Below, one piece after another: positions 8,960-19,583 of a stretch of 55,027 nt of DNA (position 1 is the stretch's first letter; each line of letters starts with the position of its first letter). Source of the DNA: Gryganskiella cystojenkinii (Eukaryota > Mortierellomycota > Mortierellomycetes > Mortierellales > Mortierellaceae); contig JAAAIG010000168.1 of NCBI GenBank assembly GCA_015852425.1, positions 1 to 55,027 of the forward strand, in the 5' to 3' direction. The notes under the pieces were generated by a model. It was not told the DNA's origin, searched no databases, and worked only from the letters and a program-made list of their open reading frames with translations. The position numbers were made by a program, and so were the translations under genes.

Positions 8960-10833
8960 ATGCCAAGAAGGAACAGCATAGAGATGGCAGCCATGCCATC
9001 GAGTCCTCGTAGCTCCTCACAATCGAATCGCTCGTCCGTTCAACAAAAGGTCGGCGGCATGTCCAAACTCCCCTCGTTCCAATCCGACAAACAACCCATC
9101 CTCGCTCAGGACCATGAGCTCAAGCGTGGTCTCAAGGCCCGTCATCTGTCCATGATTTCCATCGCCGGCACGATTGGTACAGGTCTTTTCCTCGCCTCGG
9201 GGTCTTCTATTGCTCAAGCGGGTCCCTTGGGAGCCTTGATCGCCTACATCATGATTGGTTCCATGGTCTTCTTCATGATGACTTCTCTGGGAGAGATGGC
9301 CACCTTGATTCCCACCGCGGGATCCTTTAATACCTATGCGGCCCGCTTTGTTGATCCAGCTCTTGGATTCGGTAAGTTTAAAAAAAAAACGCCAATTTTT
9401 CATTTTTTTTTTTTTTTTTTGGATTCTCAGACAATCGATCCTCCCACATGACTGTCGCACAGCAAACACAAACAACAAACAACAAAACTAAGCAGACATT
9501 CGATTTAAACCTTCCCTCTGTCTCAAATGGCTACTGATTTTTTTTCTTCTTTTAACTTTACAATGACCCAATAGCCCTCGGTATCAACTATTTCTTGAAC
9601 TGGGCCGTTACTGTCGCTGTCGAGATTGCCGCTGCTGCCATGATCCTCCAGTTCTGGGTCTCGCCCGATGCGCTCCCAAGTTGGGTCTGGAGTTTCATGT
9701 TCTTATTGTTCATGGTCGGCGTGAATGTCATGTCTGTTCGTGCCTATGGTGAAGCTGAATACTGGTTCTCGGTTGTCAAGGTCCTCACGGTCATCATCTT
9801 TATCATTGTCGGCGTCCTCGTTGATGCCGGTGTCGTCGGTGGTGACAAGATTGGATTCCGCAACTGGCAATTGGAAGGCGCTCCTATCGTGGATGGTTTC
9901 GGCGGTATCCTCGGTGTGTTCTTGGTCGCTGGATTCTCGTTCCAGGGTACAGAGTTGATCGGTATCGCCGCTGGAGAGAGTGAAAACCCTCGCAAGAACG
10001 TCCCCAAGGCAATCAAACAGGTCTTTTGGCGTATTCTCTTGTTCTACGTCATCTCGATCTTTATCATTGGTTTGGTCATCCCTTACAACGATCCTCTTTT
10101 GCTCAACTCGGGCAGTGTCGACAAGGCTGCGATTGCCGTTTCGCCTTTTACGTTGGTCCTCCAGAAGGCCTTCCAACCCGCGTCCCATATCATGAACGCC
10201 GTTATTCTGATTACTGTCTTGTCTGCTGGTAACTCGGGCATGTATGCCTCGACCAGAACCTTGTTCATGTTGGCCCGCGATGGAAAGGCACCCGCCATCT
10301 TTGGCAGAGTCAACTCTCGCGGTATCCCCATGCAGTCCTTGGCCTTCACGACCTTGATTGCAGCCTTGTCGTTTTGTGCCTCGCTCTTTGGTTCTGGAGA
10401 AGTCTACAACTGGCTTTTGAACATCTCGTCAATCTCTGGTTTCATTGCCTGGTTGGGTATCGCTCTCTCTCATTACCGTTTTCGTCGTGCCTATGTCGCC
10501 CAGGGTGGTGATGTCTCCCGCCTGCCTTACAGGGCCGCCATGTTCCCCTTCGGTCCCATTTATGCGTTGATCCTGTGCACGGTCGTTGTCTGCGGTCAGG
10601 GATATTCTGAATTCACCAAGCCTAATCCCAAGGCCGTGAACTTGATTGCGTGCTATATCGGTTTGCCATTTTTCTTATTCACGTATCTCGGTTACAAGAT
10701 CTATTACAAAACCAAGGTGGTGCCTCTTATGGAGTGCGACTTTAGTGTCTCGAACTTGGAGGATGGTGACATTGACGAGTTCCATGAGCTCTACCAGCCT
10801 AGCAAGAACCAGGCCGACGAGAAGGATCAGTGA
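8960..10833 (+). CDS. Amino acid permease (YAT family, APC superfamily)
   Basis: Two exons (8960-9371, 9575-10833) give 556 aa. After a cytosolic, Ser-rich N-terminus, ELKRGLKARHLSMISIAGTI followed by GTGLF is the signature of transmembrane segment 1 in fungal amino acid permeases, with the unwound substrate-binding GTG. About 12 hydrophobic segments follow, including SFQGTELIGIAAGESENPRK, the conserved TM6 and post-TM6 motif. The tail (residues about 515-556) is acidic and cytosolic. Role: proton-coupled amino acid uptake at the plasma membrane. Specificity is not readable from the sequence: basic amino acid or general permeases are both plausible. The single intron is phase 1. Confidence 0.92.
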
Positions 10834-11166
10834 AAAATTAACGAAAAAGGAGACAGAACGAACTTCTATGTATATCAAGTCGACCCCATTTTCCTTATGT
10901 ATAATAAAAACAACGCATTTTCTCAACTATCTCTCGTTGTCCAACTTTAAAAAGAACAAGAAAAACAAAAAAAAAAAAAAAAAGAAAAGCCGTTGGGCTT
11001 GGTACTACCTCACATGTAAGCGCGTGCGATTTTTTTCATTTTTGCCCTTTTGAGCCGTTTGTTCCGCGTCCATGAGTCATGTCACCCAAACAAACGAGAT
11101 AACTCAAAAGCCGGAGAATTTATTACAGTGGATTCGTGTTTGAGGAGTACTTTACAAAAAATGATG
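10834..11166. other. Convergent 3' regions of permease and P5C reductase
   Basis: It contains TATAATAAAAAC (about 10898), a likely polyadenylation context for the permease, and an A-rich tract at about 10967-10983. No gene is present. Confidence 0.45.
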
Positions 11167-12150
11167 TTACAACTTGGCTCCTCCAAGTTCCTTAGCAAGG
11201 GTTCTACTTCTAGCATCGGCGGCAGTGACACCCTTTTGGATCAACTCACGGAACCCTCCTGCTTCAAAGGCCTTGATCGCTGCATCTGTGGTTCCCTGGG
11301 GGGAAGTGACCTTGACTCGAAGTGTCTTGAGATCATCGGAGCTCAATTGAGCCATCTTGGCAGCACCCAGGCAGGTCTGGATCGTAAGTGCCTTGGCCGT
11401 CTCTCGATCCATCCCCAAAGCAACACCGGCGTCCTCCATGGCCTCCATCATCAAAAAGAAGTAAGCAGGACCTGATCCAGAGATACCAGTGACAGTGTCG
11501 ATCAGGGACTCGGAATCGACCCAGGACACCTGTTTCGAGACCGCGGCCAAAAGTGACTCTGCGATCTGTCGGTGTTCTAGAGTTGCCTCTGCGGTGGCAA
11601 AGAGACCTGCTGCACCCTCCAAGACCAAAGCAGGGGTGTTGGGCATGACTCTGATGACGGCGGGGAGAGCATACGATGATCCTGACTCTGATCCTGCAGC
11701 CATGAACCGGGCGATCGCACTGGTCTCGATACCGGCCGCGATCGAGATAACGAGAGGCTGATGAGAACGCAGGGTATGGGCGAGATCCTCGACGACAGAT
11801 CTCAAGATCTGAGGTTTAACAGCCAAGATGACAACTTGTGCGGGAGTGAACGATGTTGAGGCTGCTGTTGGGTTGACTTGAACGGATCCGTTGCTGATCA
11901 GGGTCGAGGTTGCATCGTCAGAGGAAGAGCCGTTGACGGCAAGTTGGTTCGCATGGGGTCCAGAAAGGGTTTGGAGACCGGGGTATTTGGATTGAAGGAA
12001 TTGACAGCGTTCCTGAATGGGTTCAGAGACGACACATTGTGATAAAGGATATCCACAGGCCAAGAGTCCACCGAGCATGGCCTCGGCCATGTTGCCTCCG
12101 CCGATGAAAGCAAGTCTTGATTGTTGCTGAAGTTGTTGTTGTTGGGTCAT
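11167..12150 (-). CDS. Pyrroline-5-carboxylate reductase
   Basis: An intronless frame of 327 aa with its ATG at 12150. LAFIGGGNMAEAMLGGLL (about residues 13-30) is the NAD(P)-binding Rossmann loop. VVILAVKPQIL, VIRVMPNTPALV and TGISGSGPAYFFLMMEAMED are the conserved blocks of the ProC family, the last forming the substrate and dimer region. LRVKVTSPQGTTDAAI is the C-terminal signature. Role: last step of proline synthesis, reducing pyrroline-5-carboxylate to proline with NADPH, in the cytosol. The start is preceded only by a short Gln-rich extension (MTQQQQLQQQ). It diverges from the plus-strand gene at 12734 across a 583-bp shared region. The length is slightly greater than the bacterial family average because of a Ser/Thr-rich insert near residues 70-95. 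Confidence 0.95.
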   Translation of the reverse strand: MTQQQQLQQQSRLAFIGGGNMAEAMLGGLLACGYPLSQCVVSEPIQERCQFLQSKYPGLQTLSGPHANQLAVNGSSSDDATSTLISNGSVQVNPTAASTSFTPAQVVILAVKPQILRSVVEDLAHTLRSHQPLVISIAAGIETSAIARFMAAGSESGSSYALPAVIRVMPNTPALVLEGAAGLFATAEATLEHRQIAESLLAAVSKQVSWVDSESLIDTVTGISGSGPAYFFLMMEAMEDAGVALGMDRETAKALTIQTCLGAAKMAQLSSDDLKTLRVKVTSPQGTTDAAIKAFEAGGFRELIQKGVTAADARSRTLAKELGGAKL

Positions 12151-12733
12151 TTGATATTATCCTGTGGTTTTGTAGTGTGTGGAAAGAGGAGGGACGAGAG
12201 CGCTGAGTGTGTTGCGAGATCGATAATGAATTAGAGCAAAGAAGGAAGATTAAAGAGATAAATAAAAAAGATGAGCAGAATGGCCCTTTTAAAGAGAGTA
12301 CGAAGCGGGTTCGAAGAGAGCCCTCACCTGCAAACAGATGGAGGTGCAAATTGACTCGAAGTGGATCTGCAGCTGCGGGGGCACACTGCGGGGATCAGTC
12401 AGACAGTTGAACAGTCCAGCAGTCCAAGGTCAAGATCGATTGGAATTTTTGTTACCTTCACGAAATCACGTGCATCAATCCGTCCATTCTGGTTTGTGTG
12501 CGCACAGTGAGACGCTTTTTGCCACCGACCACACATTGTTTGTTTTCTTGTTCATTACCCTTGTGTTCTATTACCTCCATGTCCATGCCCTCTCTCTTCT
12601 GCACGAACTCTTGAAGGCTAAAACAGGACCACACAACCCTCTTTCGTTGGCCTCCTGAAAGGGCAGCTCGTTATTTTCTCCTCTTCAACAGACGCTCAAC
12701 TCTTCCTTGCATTCTCCCTCTCTCTGAAAGAAA
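12151..12733. other. Divergent intergenic region
   Basis: It is shared by the P5C reductase gene and the disordered-protein gene and includes a CACGTG site. No additional gene was seen. Confidence 0.5.
12465..12472. promoter_or_regulatory. ATCACGTG E-box/Cbf1-like site
   Basis: CACGTG core 260-270 bases upstream of the ATG at 12734 and about 315 bases upstream of the P5C reductase start. It matches the RTCACRTG consensus of Cbf1-type bHLH factors. Function is inferred from motif only. Confidence 0.35.
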
Positions 12734-14990
12734 ATGACCCCCTGTAATGCACCCAACTCGACCGCCCATGGTGGTCTTACGCGTTCTCCTCGCGTACGAC
12801 GACATTCAACCAGTCCTCAGCAAGCCATCCCTACTTCTGCCACGGCAGACACGATCGCATCAGTCTTGGACAAGAAACGATCATGGCGCACTGACGAGAC
12901 TGGCCATACCCGCAAGAAAATCGCTGGCGAACTTATGGTCGAGTAAGATCCCCGCTCTTTTTGCCCCTTATTGACCCCAGTTCCAGCAGCGCACGAGGTC
13001 CCCCCCCCCCCCCTGACACCAGAACGACCTTATCATCTCACGCTTTCTTACCTTTTGGTTAAATCTTAGATTTGAGTCTTTGACGTTGAGTCCGGACGAA
13101 AGTTCTGGCTCTTCGAGTATGATGCGTCGTCGTCCTCCAGTGCTGAATCCGACTGGAGTTGACAGCACAGAAACACAGCAGCCCTATACCCATAACGATG
13201 TTTGGCTTCAGGCTCAACGTCAGCTTCAGCAACACCAGCAACAACAACAACAACAACAACAACAGCAGCAGCACTCTCTACAACAGCAACAACAACAACT
13301 TGTCCAGGATGCACAATCTCAACGCGATCAACCGAATAGATCGCAGCATTTGCCACCACATCTTGACACATACGCCACCAAAACCAGCCCAGCCCAGACT
13401 TTCGTACAATCACTTCCAGGGAGTGAATCTCTTTCACCGACGTCAACTTCTGTGCCTCTGTCACCAGTCTCATCTACTGCTGGTGATGGTCACTTCCAGG
13501 CTCTTATGGGTTACCCGACTGGACAGAGCTCCGTGGGAGCCTCGTCAAGCTCGTCTGGTTCAATAGGATCGTCATTTTCGCCACCCTCTCCTCCTATCTC
13601 TCCCGAACCTACGAACGCCTCTGAGGATCCTATGGATGTGTCGATGGTCGTGGATGAAGAACCATCATCAACTGCGGGACCAGCCTTTTCAGGTTCAAGC
13701 AGCCACAGTACCTCTAACTCTCTCCAACAGTTCGCCTCCGAGTCTAATGTCAAGACCGTGACCCTTAGACAACGGAGATGGAACAGTCTAAGGAAAGAAT
13801 GGCAAGAGTGGCAGGATGTTGTAGCAACTCATACCCCAGACTTGCAGAGTCGTCCCCAGAGTGCTCTTGGCTTCACTACCGGTAAACTTGACTCTAATAT
13901 TTTCCAAAGTACCATGTCTTTGTATGACCTTCTGCGACTAATACTTTTTGTGATATTTCATTTTTTCGATATAATTACAGCTCAACCTGTGACGGATTTT
14001 ACTTCGGATCCGTACATAAGGGCGGGAACACCGGATGAAATTTTGCAACAGGATCAAGTCCTGGGACACACTTCGACCCTTGGCCGCCAACGGTCTTTGA
14101 ATGAATCCAAACAACAGGCAGCGATGGAGGCTAACAACGCTGTCATGTCCGAAGAAGCAAGGTCGTCATTATCATCGTCTTATGGAATGCGAGCAAGGTC
14201 GTTCAGTGAAACGAACGTTCATCTGCAGAACTACAACGATCTTCGACTATTACGGGCGCCCTTGCCACTTGAATCTGCGTTCCTTGACCAACCTATAGAG
14301 GACAACTCATCCTCTCAGAGACGACATACTGGCCATATCCCGCGAAACTACAGCGACCATGGATACGGGCAACAGGAAGTCATGGGACAAAGAGCCGATT
14401 TCGATGACGGCTTCTTCCGATTGTCCCAACAACAGGGGTCACCTGTCTTGGGATCACGCCCAAACTTGCCTGGTTCACCTAATCCGTGGGCTGGGCTGTC
14501 GATGACTGCTCTTGATGGCTCAGTCAACCTGTCGGGAGAGCAGTTTGCACGGCTTTCACTTCGCAGTAACCCAGTCACCCCGGCGCCACCCTCTTCATCG
14601 TCGTCCCCTGGACCCAATATGAATCTGTATCACCGTCAGGAAGAGTTGGCCAGTTGGTCGGAGCAACTTCTTCAGTCCCAAAACGGATACCGAGACTCAA
14701 ATCGACGGTCAGGACTCGGACTTGCTGGCCCTGGCCAATATACGCAGCATCACCATTTTCATCAAAATCAACATCAACATCATCATAATCATAACCATCT
14801 GCAAGACGACGTATCCATGGGTGAAGAGTCAACGCGAACTATACCCTCTCGACCCACATCACCAGCACCCTGCCTTTCGTTGGCGCCGATTGTTCCACGA
14901 CCCTTGAGTATTTCTTTTTCTAATCTGGTGGGATCCAGTCTACTTGGGGACCTTGCTGAGCACGAACAAGATGACGACATGGAACTCTAG
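12734..14990 (+). CDS. Large intrinsically disordered Q-rich protein, function unknown
   Basis: I do not recognise the family. Exon 1 is 12734-12942 and exon 2 starts at 13070. A further probable intron is 13882-13980 (GTAAAC...ATTACAG, CTAAT branch-like sequence). With it the protein is about 678 aa; if retained, the frame stays open and adds 33 hydrophobic residues. Visible features: a basic N-terminus (SPRVRRHSTSP), a conserved-looking segment around DKKRSWRTDETGHTRKKIAG, a poly-Gln tract at about residues 125-140, a basic-aromatic patch TLRQRRWNSLRKEWQEW, a His/Asn-rich stretch (HHHFHQNQHQHHHNHNH), and an acidic end (EHEQDDDMEL). Many SP/TP sites suggest phosphorylation. A nuclear or regulatory scaffold is a guess. 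Confidence 0.75.
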
Positions 14991-15111
14991 CCTCGCCACG
15001 CCTTTTATACCTCATCCCGCCCTGTATATTATTCATTAAACCCTCGTTTTGTATATGCTCGTAACTATGCTATGGTTTGGGGTAAAAATATCTGTCCCGT
15101 CTTTATCGCCC

Positions 15112-16136
15112 TCAGATCGCATTTGTTTCGTTGACTCGAGCATTGACATAAGAATCCGAGCGGATCCCACGACCCCATCTCCTCTTGTGCATGACACCCC
15201 CTCGACTATCAAACTCGGCGGCTTTGCCAATAAAGGAACCGGCACGAGAGCAGGGTTCGAGACTTTGACTCAACAGATCATCCGGTCTTGGGTTGGACGG
15301 TCTCTGATTGCCAAAGGAACAGTCGCCGATGCGGTTCGAACTCCAGTACTTGCAGACGTCTGTCCCCGGGTTAGAGACATCCCCACCTTGCCATACTCGT
15401 TGATCCCCCATCGACCCCTTTGAGACCAGATTCTGACCGCCCTGGACAACATAATCTGTGCAGGTATAGTACTCTCCGAATCCTGAGTCGGGCTGTCCAT
15501 AGTAAACGCCACCGCCGTACCATATCCATTGCAGCGTTACTTTACCATCAGGAAGATCTTGAGGGACTGTAAAAGAAGTAGAGCAGATGCCATCGCCGGG
15601 ACCGTTCAGGGGACCAAACGAAGAATCGTTCACATCATCCGGTCCGCAATTGGACTCGTAACAGGAGAATTTCGCATAGTTTGCTGCGTTGAACGCAGAC
15701 CAGTCATCAGATTGTTCAAACGGGACCATGACCAGTCGTACAAATCCACCAGGGTGATTGAACCGTTGCCAATTAATCGTGAGCGTGTCCCCACGACGGA
15801 CGGTTTGTATTGGATAGGTTGGATCGTTCAAAATTGGGGATTGTAACCTTTTCGCTTCGCAGGGACCGTGACATCCAAAACCTGAGGCTGGGCAAAACAA
15901 ATAAAAAAAAGGAGGTCAGTTGATTGATGATAGAAAGGTCACAGAAACAAAATTGAAGGGGGGGGGGGGGGAGGGGAATTCGTTAGATCGACGCTTGCGA
16001 GTCTAAAAAAACACTTACCACAAGTCCCGAACCATTCAAAGTTTCCACGACCGCGAGGGATCGTCATCATGGAGTGGGCGAGGGCCGTACTTGCTAAAGA
16101 TACGCAGCTAAAGAGGAAGAGAATAGACCAGCGCAT
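15112..16136 (-). CDS. Second secreted LPMO-like protein
   Basis: Two exons (16019-16136, then from 15887 or 15881 down to 15112) give about 297 aa. A 20-residue signal peptide (ending STALA) precedes HSMMTIPRGRGNFEW, so the mature chain again starts with His, as required for a histidine-brace copper site. Conserved-looking features are GFGCHGPCE, FNHPGGFVRL (candidate second copper His), several Cys pairs and TLQWIWYGGGVYYGQPDSG. The domain ends near residue 215, after which a basic Arg/Gly/Ser tail follows. It differs clearly from the protein encoded at 5831-6967, so the two are not recent duplicates. Role: extracellular polysaccharide oxidation or copper binding, inferred. Two acceptor AGs (15888 and 15882) both keep the frame. 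It converges with the gene ending at 14990. Confidence 0.75.
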
Positions 16137-16876
16137 TTTTTTTTCTGGATTTCTGATGGGTGGATGGGTTGTGTGGGCAGATCAGAGAGAAGAGACGAGT
16201 GGCAAACAAAATCCTCTCTCTTCTCTGGTTCCTAAAGGTGCGTTTGTATTTATACGCGATCCTTTTGGATTCTGTTTCTTGCGGGCACACGGCGGGATGA
16301 CTCCCCATGGGCCGGAATAAAAGGTACCAGAGAAAAAAAAAGGGTCTGGTGTTTGAGTTAACGAAACGTCTTGTTGGATACCGGCGTGAAGGAAACTTAT
16401 CTAAGTGTCGAAATCACGACATTGGAATAGTACCAGCAAGTTTTGTCCAGGTTCAAAAAAAAATAAATGACGGATTTGGGAGATGCCATATCATGCTGGG
16501 ATCAATGCCGTGGACTAGTGAGCGTTCGATAGTTGGGTCTTTGGTCTATTTGGTTGATGCTCTAGAATATGAAAGACTGGGACCTCAATTAACTCCTTTC
16601 CTTGTCACCCCTGCTTCTAGCGGAAGAAAGAGAGCACAAAAAAGATTGGACGGATCCCACGAAAAATCCGCACGCAAATAACCAGAGACAAAAACGCGTA
16701 TCAAGATCCCTCATTTGGCTGTGGCTGACGTTGCTTCTTGGATGGAACAGTCACCCGCAAACGTTGGGTCCACAATTGAACCAAAACTGGACAGGGTCAC
16801 CAGAAAGCGTTTCTTTCTCTTTTTCTTCTTTATCACCTCCTTTCCTCTTCCTTTCCACCGCTTTACACAAACAATC
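16137..16876. other. Divergent promoter region of LPMO-like and FKBP12 genes
   Basis: A 740-bp region with a CT-rich leader (about 16805-16870) before the FKBP12 start and an ACGCGT at about 16694. No gene was seen. Confidence 0.45.
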
Positions 16877-17566
16877 ATGGGCGTTACCAAGACTACTATT
16901 ACCCCTGGCGATGGCAAGACCTTCCCCGCGGTTGGCCAGACCGTCGTTATGCACTGTAAGCTGGTTTGCTGATACTTTGCTGGTCTCGGATCAAAAAAGG
17001 TGGTATGCTGTTTTGCTTGTCATGGATAACTGACTCTTTTTACTTTCTTCTGTTGGACCCACCTTTTGCTGTTCGGAATCGTTTCCCATTTAGACGTCGG
17101 AACTGTAAGTGATCGCTCTGTTTTTATGTATTTCGTTTCATCCCTACTGGGAGGTGTTTTTTTTGGTTCAATCAAAGTAAAGTTCTGTCATTTATGTCCT
17201 TTCTGGTGTTCTTCTCACGTTTGTTTTAGCTCGATGATGGCACCAAGTTCGATTCTTCCCGCGATCGCAACAAGCCTTTCGAGACCCCCATTGGCGTTGG
17301 TCGTGTCATCAAGGGATGGGAGGAGGGTGAGTACAATGGCGTGATCACTTGCGATTGCCACCAAAAAAAAAAATTGAATCACGACACTAAAACTCTTGCT
17401 GCATAATCGCGTGAATGACAATGTAGGTGTCCCTCAGATGTCCCTTGGCGAGAAGGCTGTTTTGCACATCTCCTATGACTACGCTTACGGTGAGCGTGGA
17501 TACCCCCCAGTCATTCCCGCCAAGTCCAACTTGACCTTTGAGGTTGAGCTTCTCGCGATCCGATAA
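16877..17566 (+). CDS. FKBP12-type peptidyl-prolyl isomerase (FK506/rapamycin-binding)
   Basis: Four exons (16877-16955, 17094-17104, 17230-17326, 17427-17566) give 108 aa, the normal length of FKBP12. Family blocks are [54 protein letters not shown] and [20 protein letters not shown]. They include the aromatic pocket residues (Tyr, Phe, Asp in FDSSRD, Trp in KGWEE, Tyr in DYAYG). Role: cis-trans prolyl isomerisation and receptor for FK506 and rapamycin, in the cytosol. Exon 2 is only 11 nt; joined across its introns it supplies the last two bases of the Tyr codon plus Val-Gly-Thr, exactly filling the conserved HYxG segment. All junctions keep frame (phases 1, 0, 1). Confidence 0.95.
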
Positions 17567-17711
17567 ATCATGGTTATTTTTTCAAGTGATTAAGTCACGG
17601 CGGTCATTAGTAATTCTCCTCTAAAAAAATAAAACCTCAATTCAATTTTTTACATTTTGCAATTCTTTTTATTTTTTATTTTTGTTTTGTTCACATCCAC
17701 CAAACGAACCA

Positions 17712-19414
17712 ATGGCCCAACAGCAGCAGAATTCACAATTACCATCCCAGTACCGCCAGGCATTAGAGCAACAGCAGCGACAGGGACAGCAACCTCAACA
17801 GCAGCAGGCGTTGTTGCAACCTCCGACGCTAGCGGACGTGGAAAAGAAGCATGGTCAGCTGCCACCCCAATACCGCCAAGCGATCTTTGAGAAGTTGCAA
17901 AAAGAGTATCAACAACAACAACTTCAACTTCAGTCTCAACCACAACAGCAACAGCAACAGCAACAACAGCAACAACAACATCAGCAATATCTGAAGCCCG
18001 ATGGCCGTCATCAACAATCCTCTTCACTAGCATCGTCCCCTACAAGAACTGGTCAGCTGAACGGCGGGGCTGCGTCAGCTCGCAAGCGGATCGCCTCTGC
18101 CCCGTTGACAAATACCTATCGTCAGGATCGGGACAACGACTCTTTGAGCACTACCTCCAGCACCACAGGGTTAAGTCGTGCTCATTGGAAAGTATGCTCA
18201 ACTCTTCGTTCCATTGAGATGATGCGTCTTGTTCGGGATCAATGCCCGAGGAGAGGGCTGATTGCCCAGTTCTGCGCGCGAAGCGAGGGCAAAAAAATAT
18301 ATATTGCGAATACTTTGGTGCGTTTTCTGATCCGATCTGCTCTCATTCTTCCTCAACCCTCCCAAACGTTTGTTTTTTGATAGCCCGACAACAGTACCCA
18401 AGTCTGCACCTGGCCAGGATGTTTCCGCGAGTTTGGATTCTTTGATAGAAGACACCATTGCAGGAAGTAAGTCAGAGGGAACATGATCTCGCTCTCTCTT
18501 TTTTTTATGGCTGCCTGGGAAAAAAAAAAAAACTGGAGACTTACCTTTGACGTGAAATAACACCAAAACACAAGAACCAAATCGCTCATGGTGTTAGTCT
18601 GGGTCACTCATGTATCTTTTCTCACGCACCTTTGTGTCCGTTGTGTTTTTTTTTTGATAGATGCGGCGATATCTTTTGCAGCACACATTGTTCCAAGGAG
18701 ATCCCACTGGACTATTCGTTGGAATTTAATCCAGAGGAGGGAGTCCTCAGTCGAGCATGTGTTGGATGTTTTGAAGCCTTTGAGCAATGGAAAGGTCATG
18801 TTTCTTCGTTTACCAGCGGATCCACTTATGACCAAAAGAGTGACCGACCTTCAGCAGGATCGTCTCAGTATGGTGGCCATGAGGATACACACGGATCGTC
18901 GACATCTTCACACGACCGTGATACCGGAGCTTCGATGGCAAGAGCGACCCAACAACAGCGCAAAAACACTGGACAACTCCCAGAGGGATTTTTGGGCGGA
19001 GGCTCATCTGGCGAAGCCTTTGGTCGTGAAGGTATGTTGTCTTTATTGGGATCGCCCGCATAATTACTACGAAAGCAACCTTGTTCAATCTATCATTTTT
19101 CTCTAATGGGGCCTTTTCTTTTCTTTCTTAATTTTGTTGTGCTAATAGACGTTGTTCGTCCATCAAACGCAGCGTCTGGGAACATTGCGATCAAGAAACG
19201 ACCCACTACAGGTAAATTTTAAACGCAGATTGCTTTTCTTTTGGTCTAGGAAGACCAGGGATGACGATGATACATTTGCAGGACGATCGCCCATGTGTGT
19301 CTTGCTAATACCTATTTATTTTTTTTATAATTTTTTTGCCTTTCATGAAACATAGAACAAACGACAATGCCAATGCCCTCTGTCCCCCACGACTGGTCGT
19401 GGAGCACTTTCTGA
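17712..19414 (+). CDS. FYVE zinc-finger protein with Q-rich N-terminus (Pib2-like?)
   Basis: Five exons (17712-18191, 18384-18466, 18661-19031, 19149-19211, 19356-19414) give 351 aa. The FYVE finger spans about residues 158-225: VCTWPGCFREFGFFDRRHHC, then KCGDIFCSTHC, a basic pocket close to R(R/K)HHCR for PtdIns3P, and ACVGCFEAFE. Role: binding PtdIns3P on endosomal or vacuolar membranes. N-terminal to it, LPSQYRQAL and LPPQYRQAI are two copies of one short motif separated by Gln-rich spacer. A long poly-Gln tract follows the second copy. The protein ends in VPHDWSWSTF, an aromatic acidic tail. From memory, some fungal FYVE proteins acting on TORC1 (Pib2 type) have a conserved C-terminal tail, but I cannot align it here, so this link is tentative. 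Confidence 0.85.
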
Positions 19415-19465
19415 ATATAGTTTTTTGAAGAGAGAATAATAATAATAAAACCTTTCTGGAATTTG

Positions 19466-19473
19466 GTCACGTG
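19466..19473. promoter_or_regulatory. GTCACGTG site upstream of the SNF2 gene
   Basis: A perfect RTCACRTG-type core about 110 bases before the ATG at 19584. Regulatory use is inferred from motif and position only. Confidence 0.4.
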
Positions 19474-19583
19474 GAATTAGTCGGTGGGTGGTGGCAAAAA
19501 CAATAGGTGCAAACCTCGATTAGTTTCTTTCTCCTCCACACAATTCTCTCCACTGCATCAATTACTGCACGACGCTCAAGACT

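Noticed and set aside
9703..10188. 161-codon frame antisense to the amino acid permease
   Set aside because: Shadow of the permease exon; composition (Asp/Arg/Asn-rich) mirrors sense hydrophobic codons.
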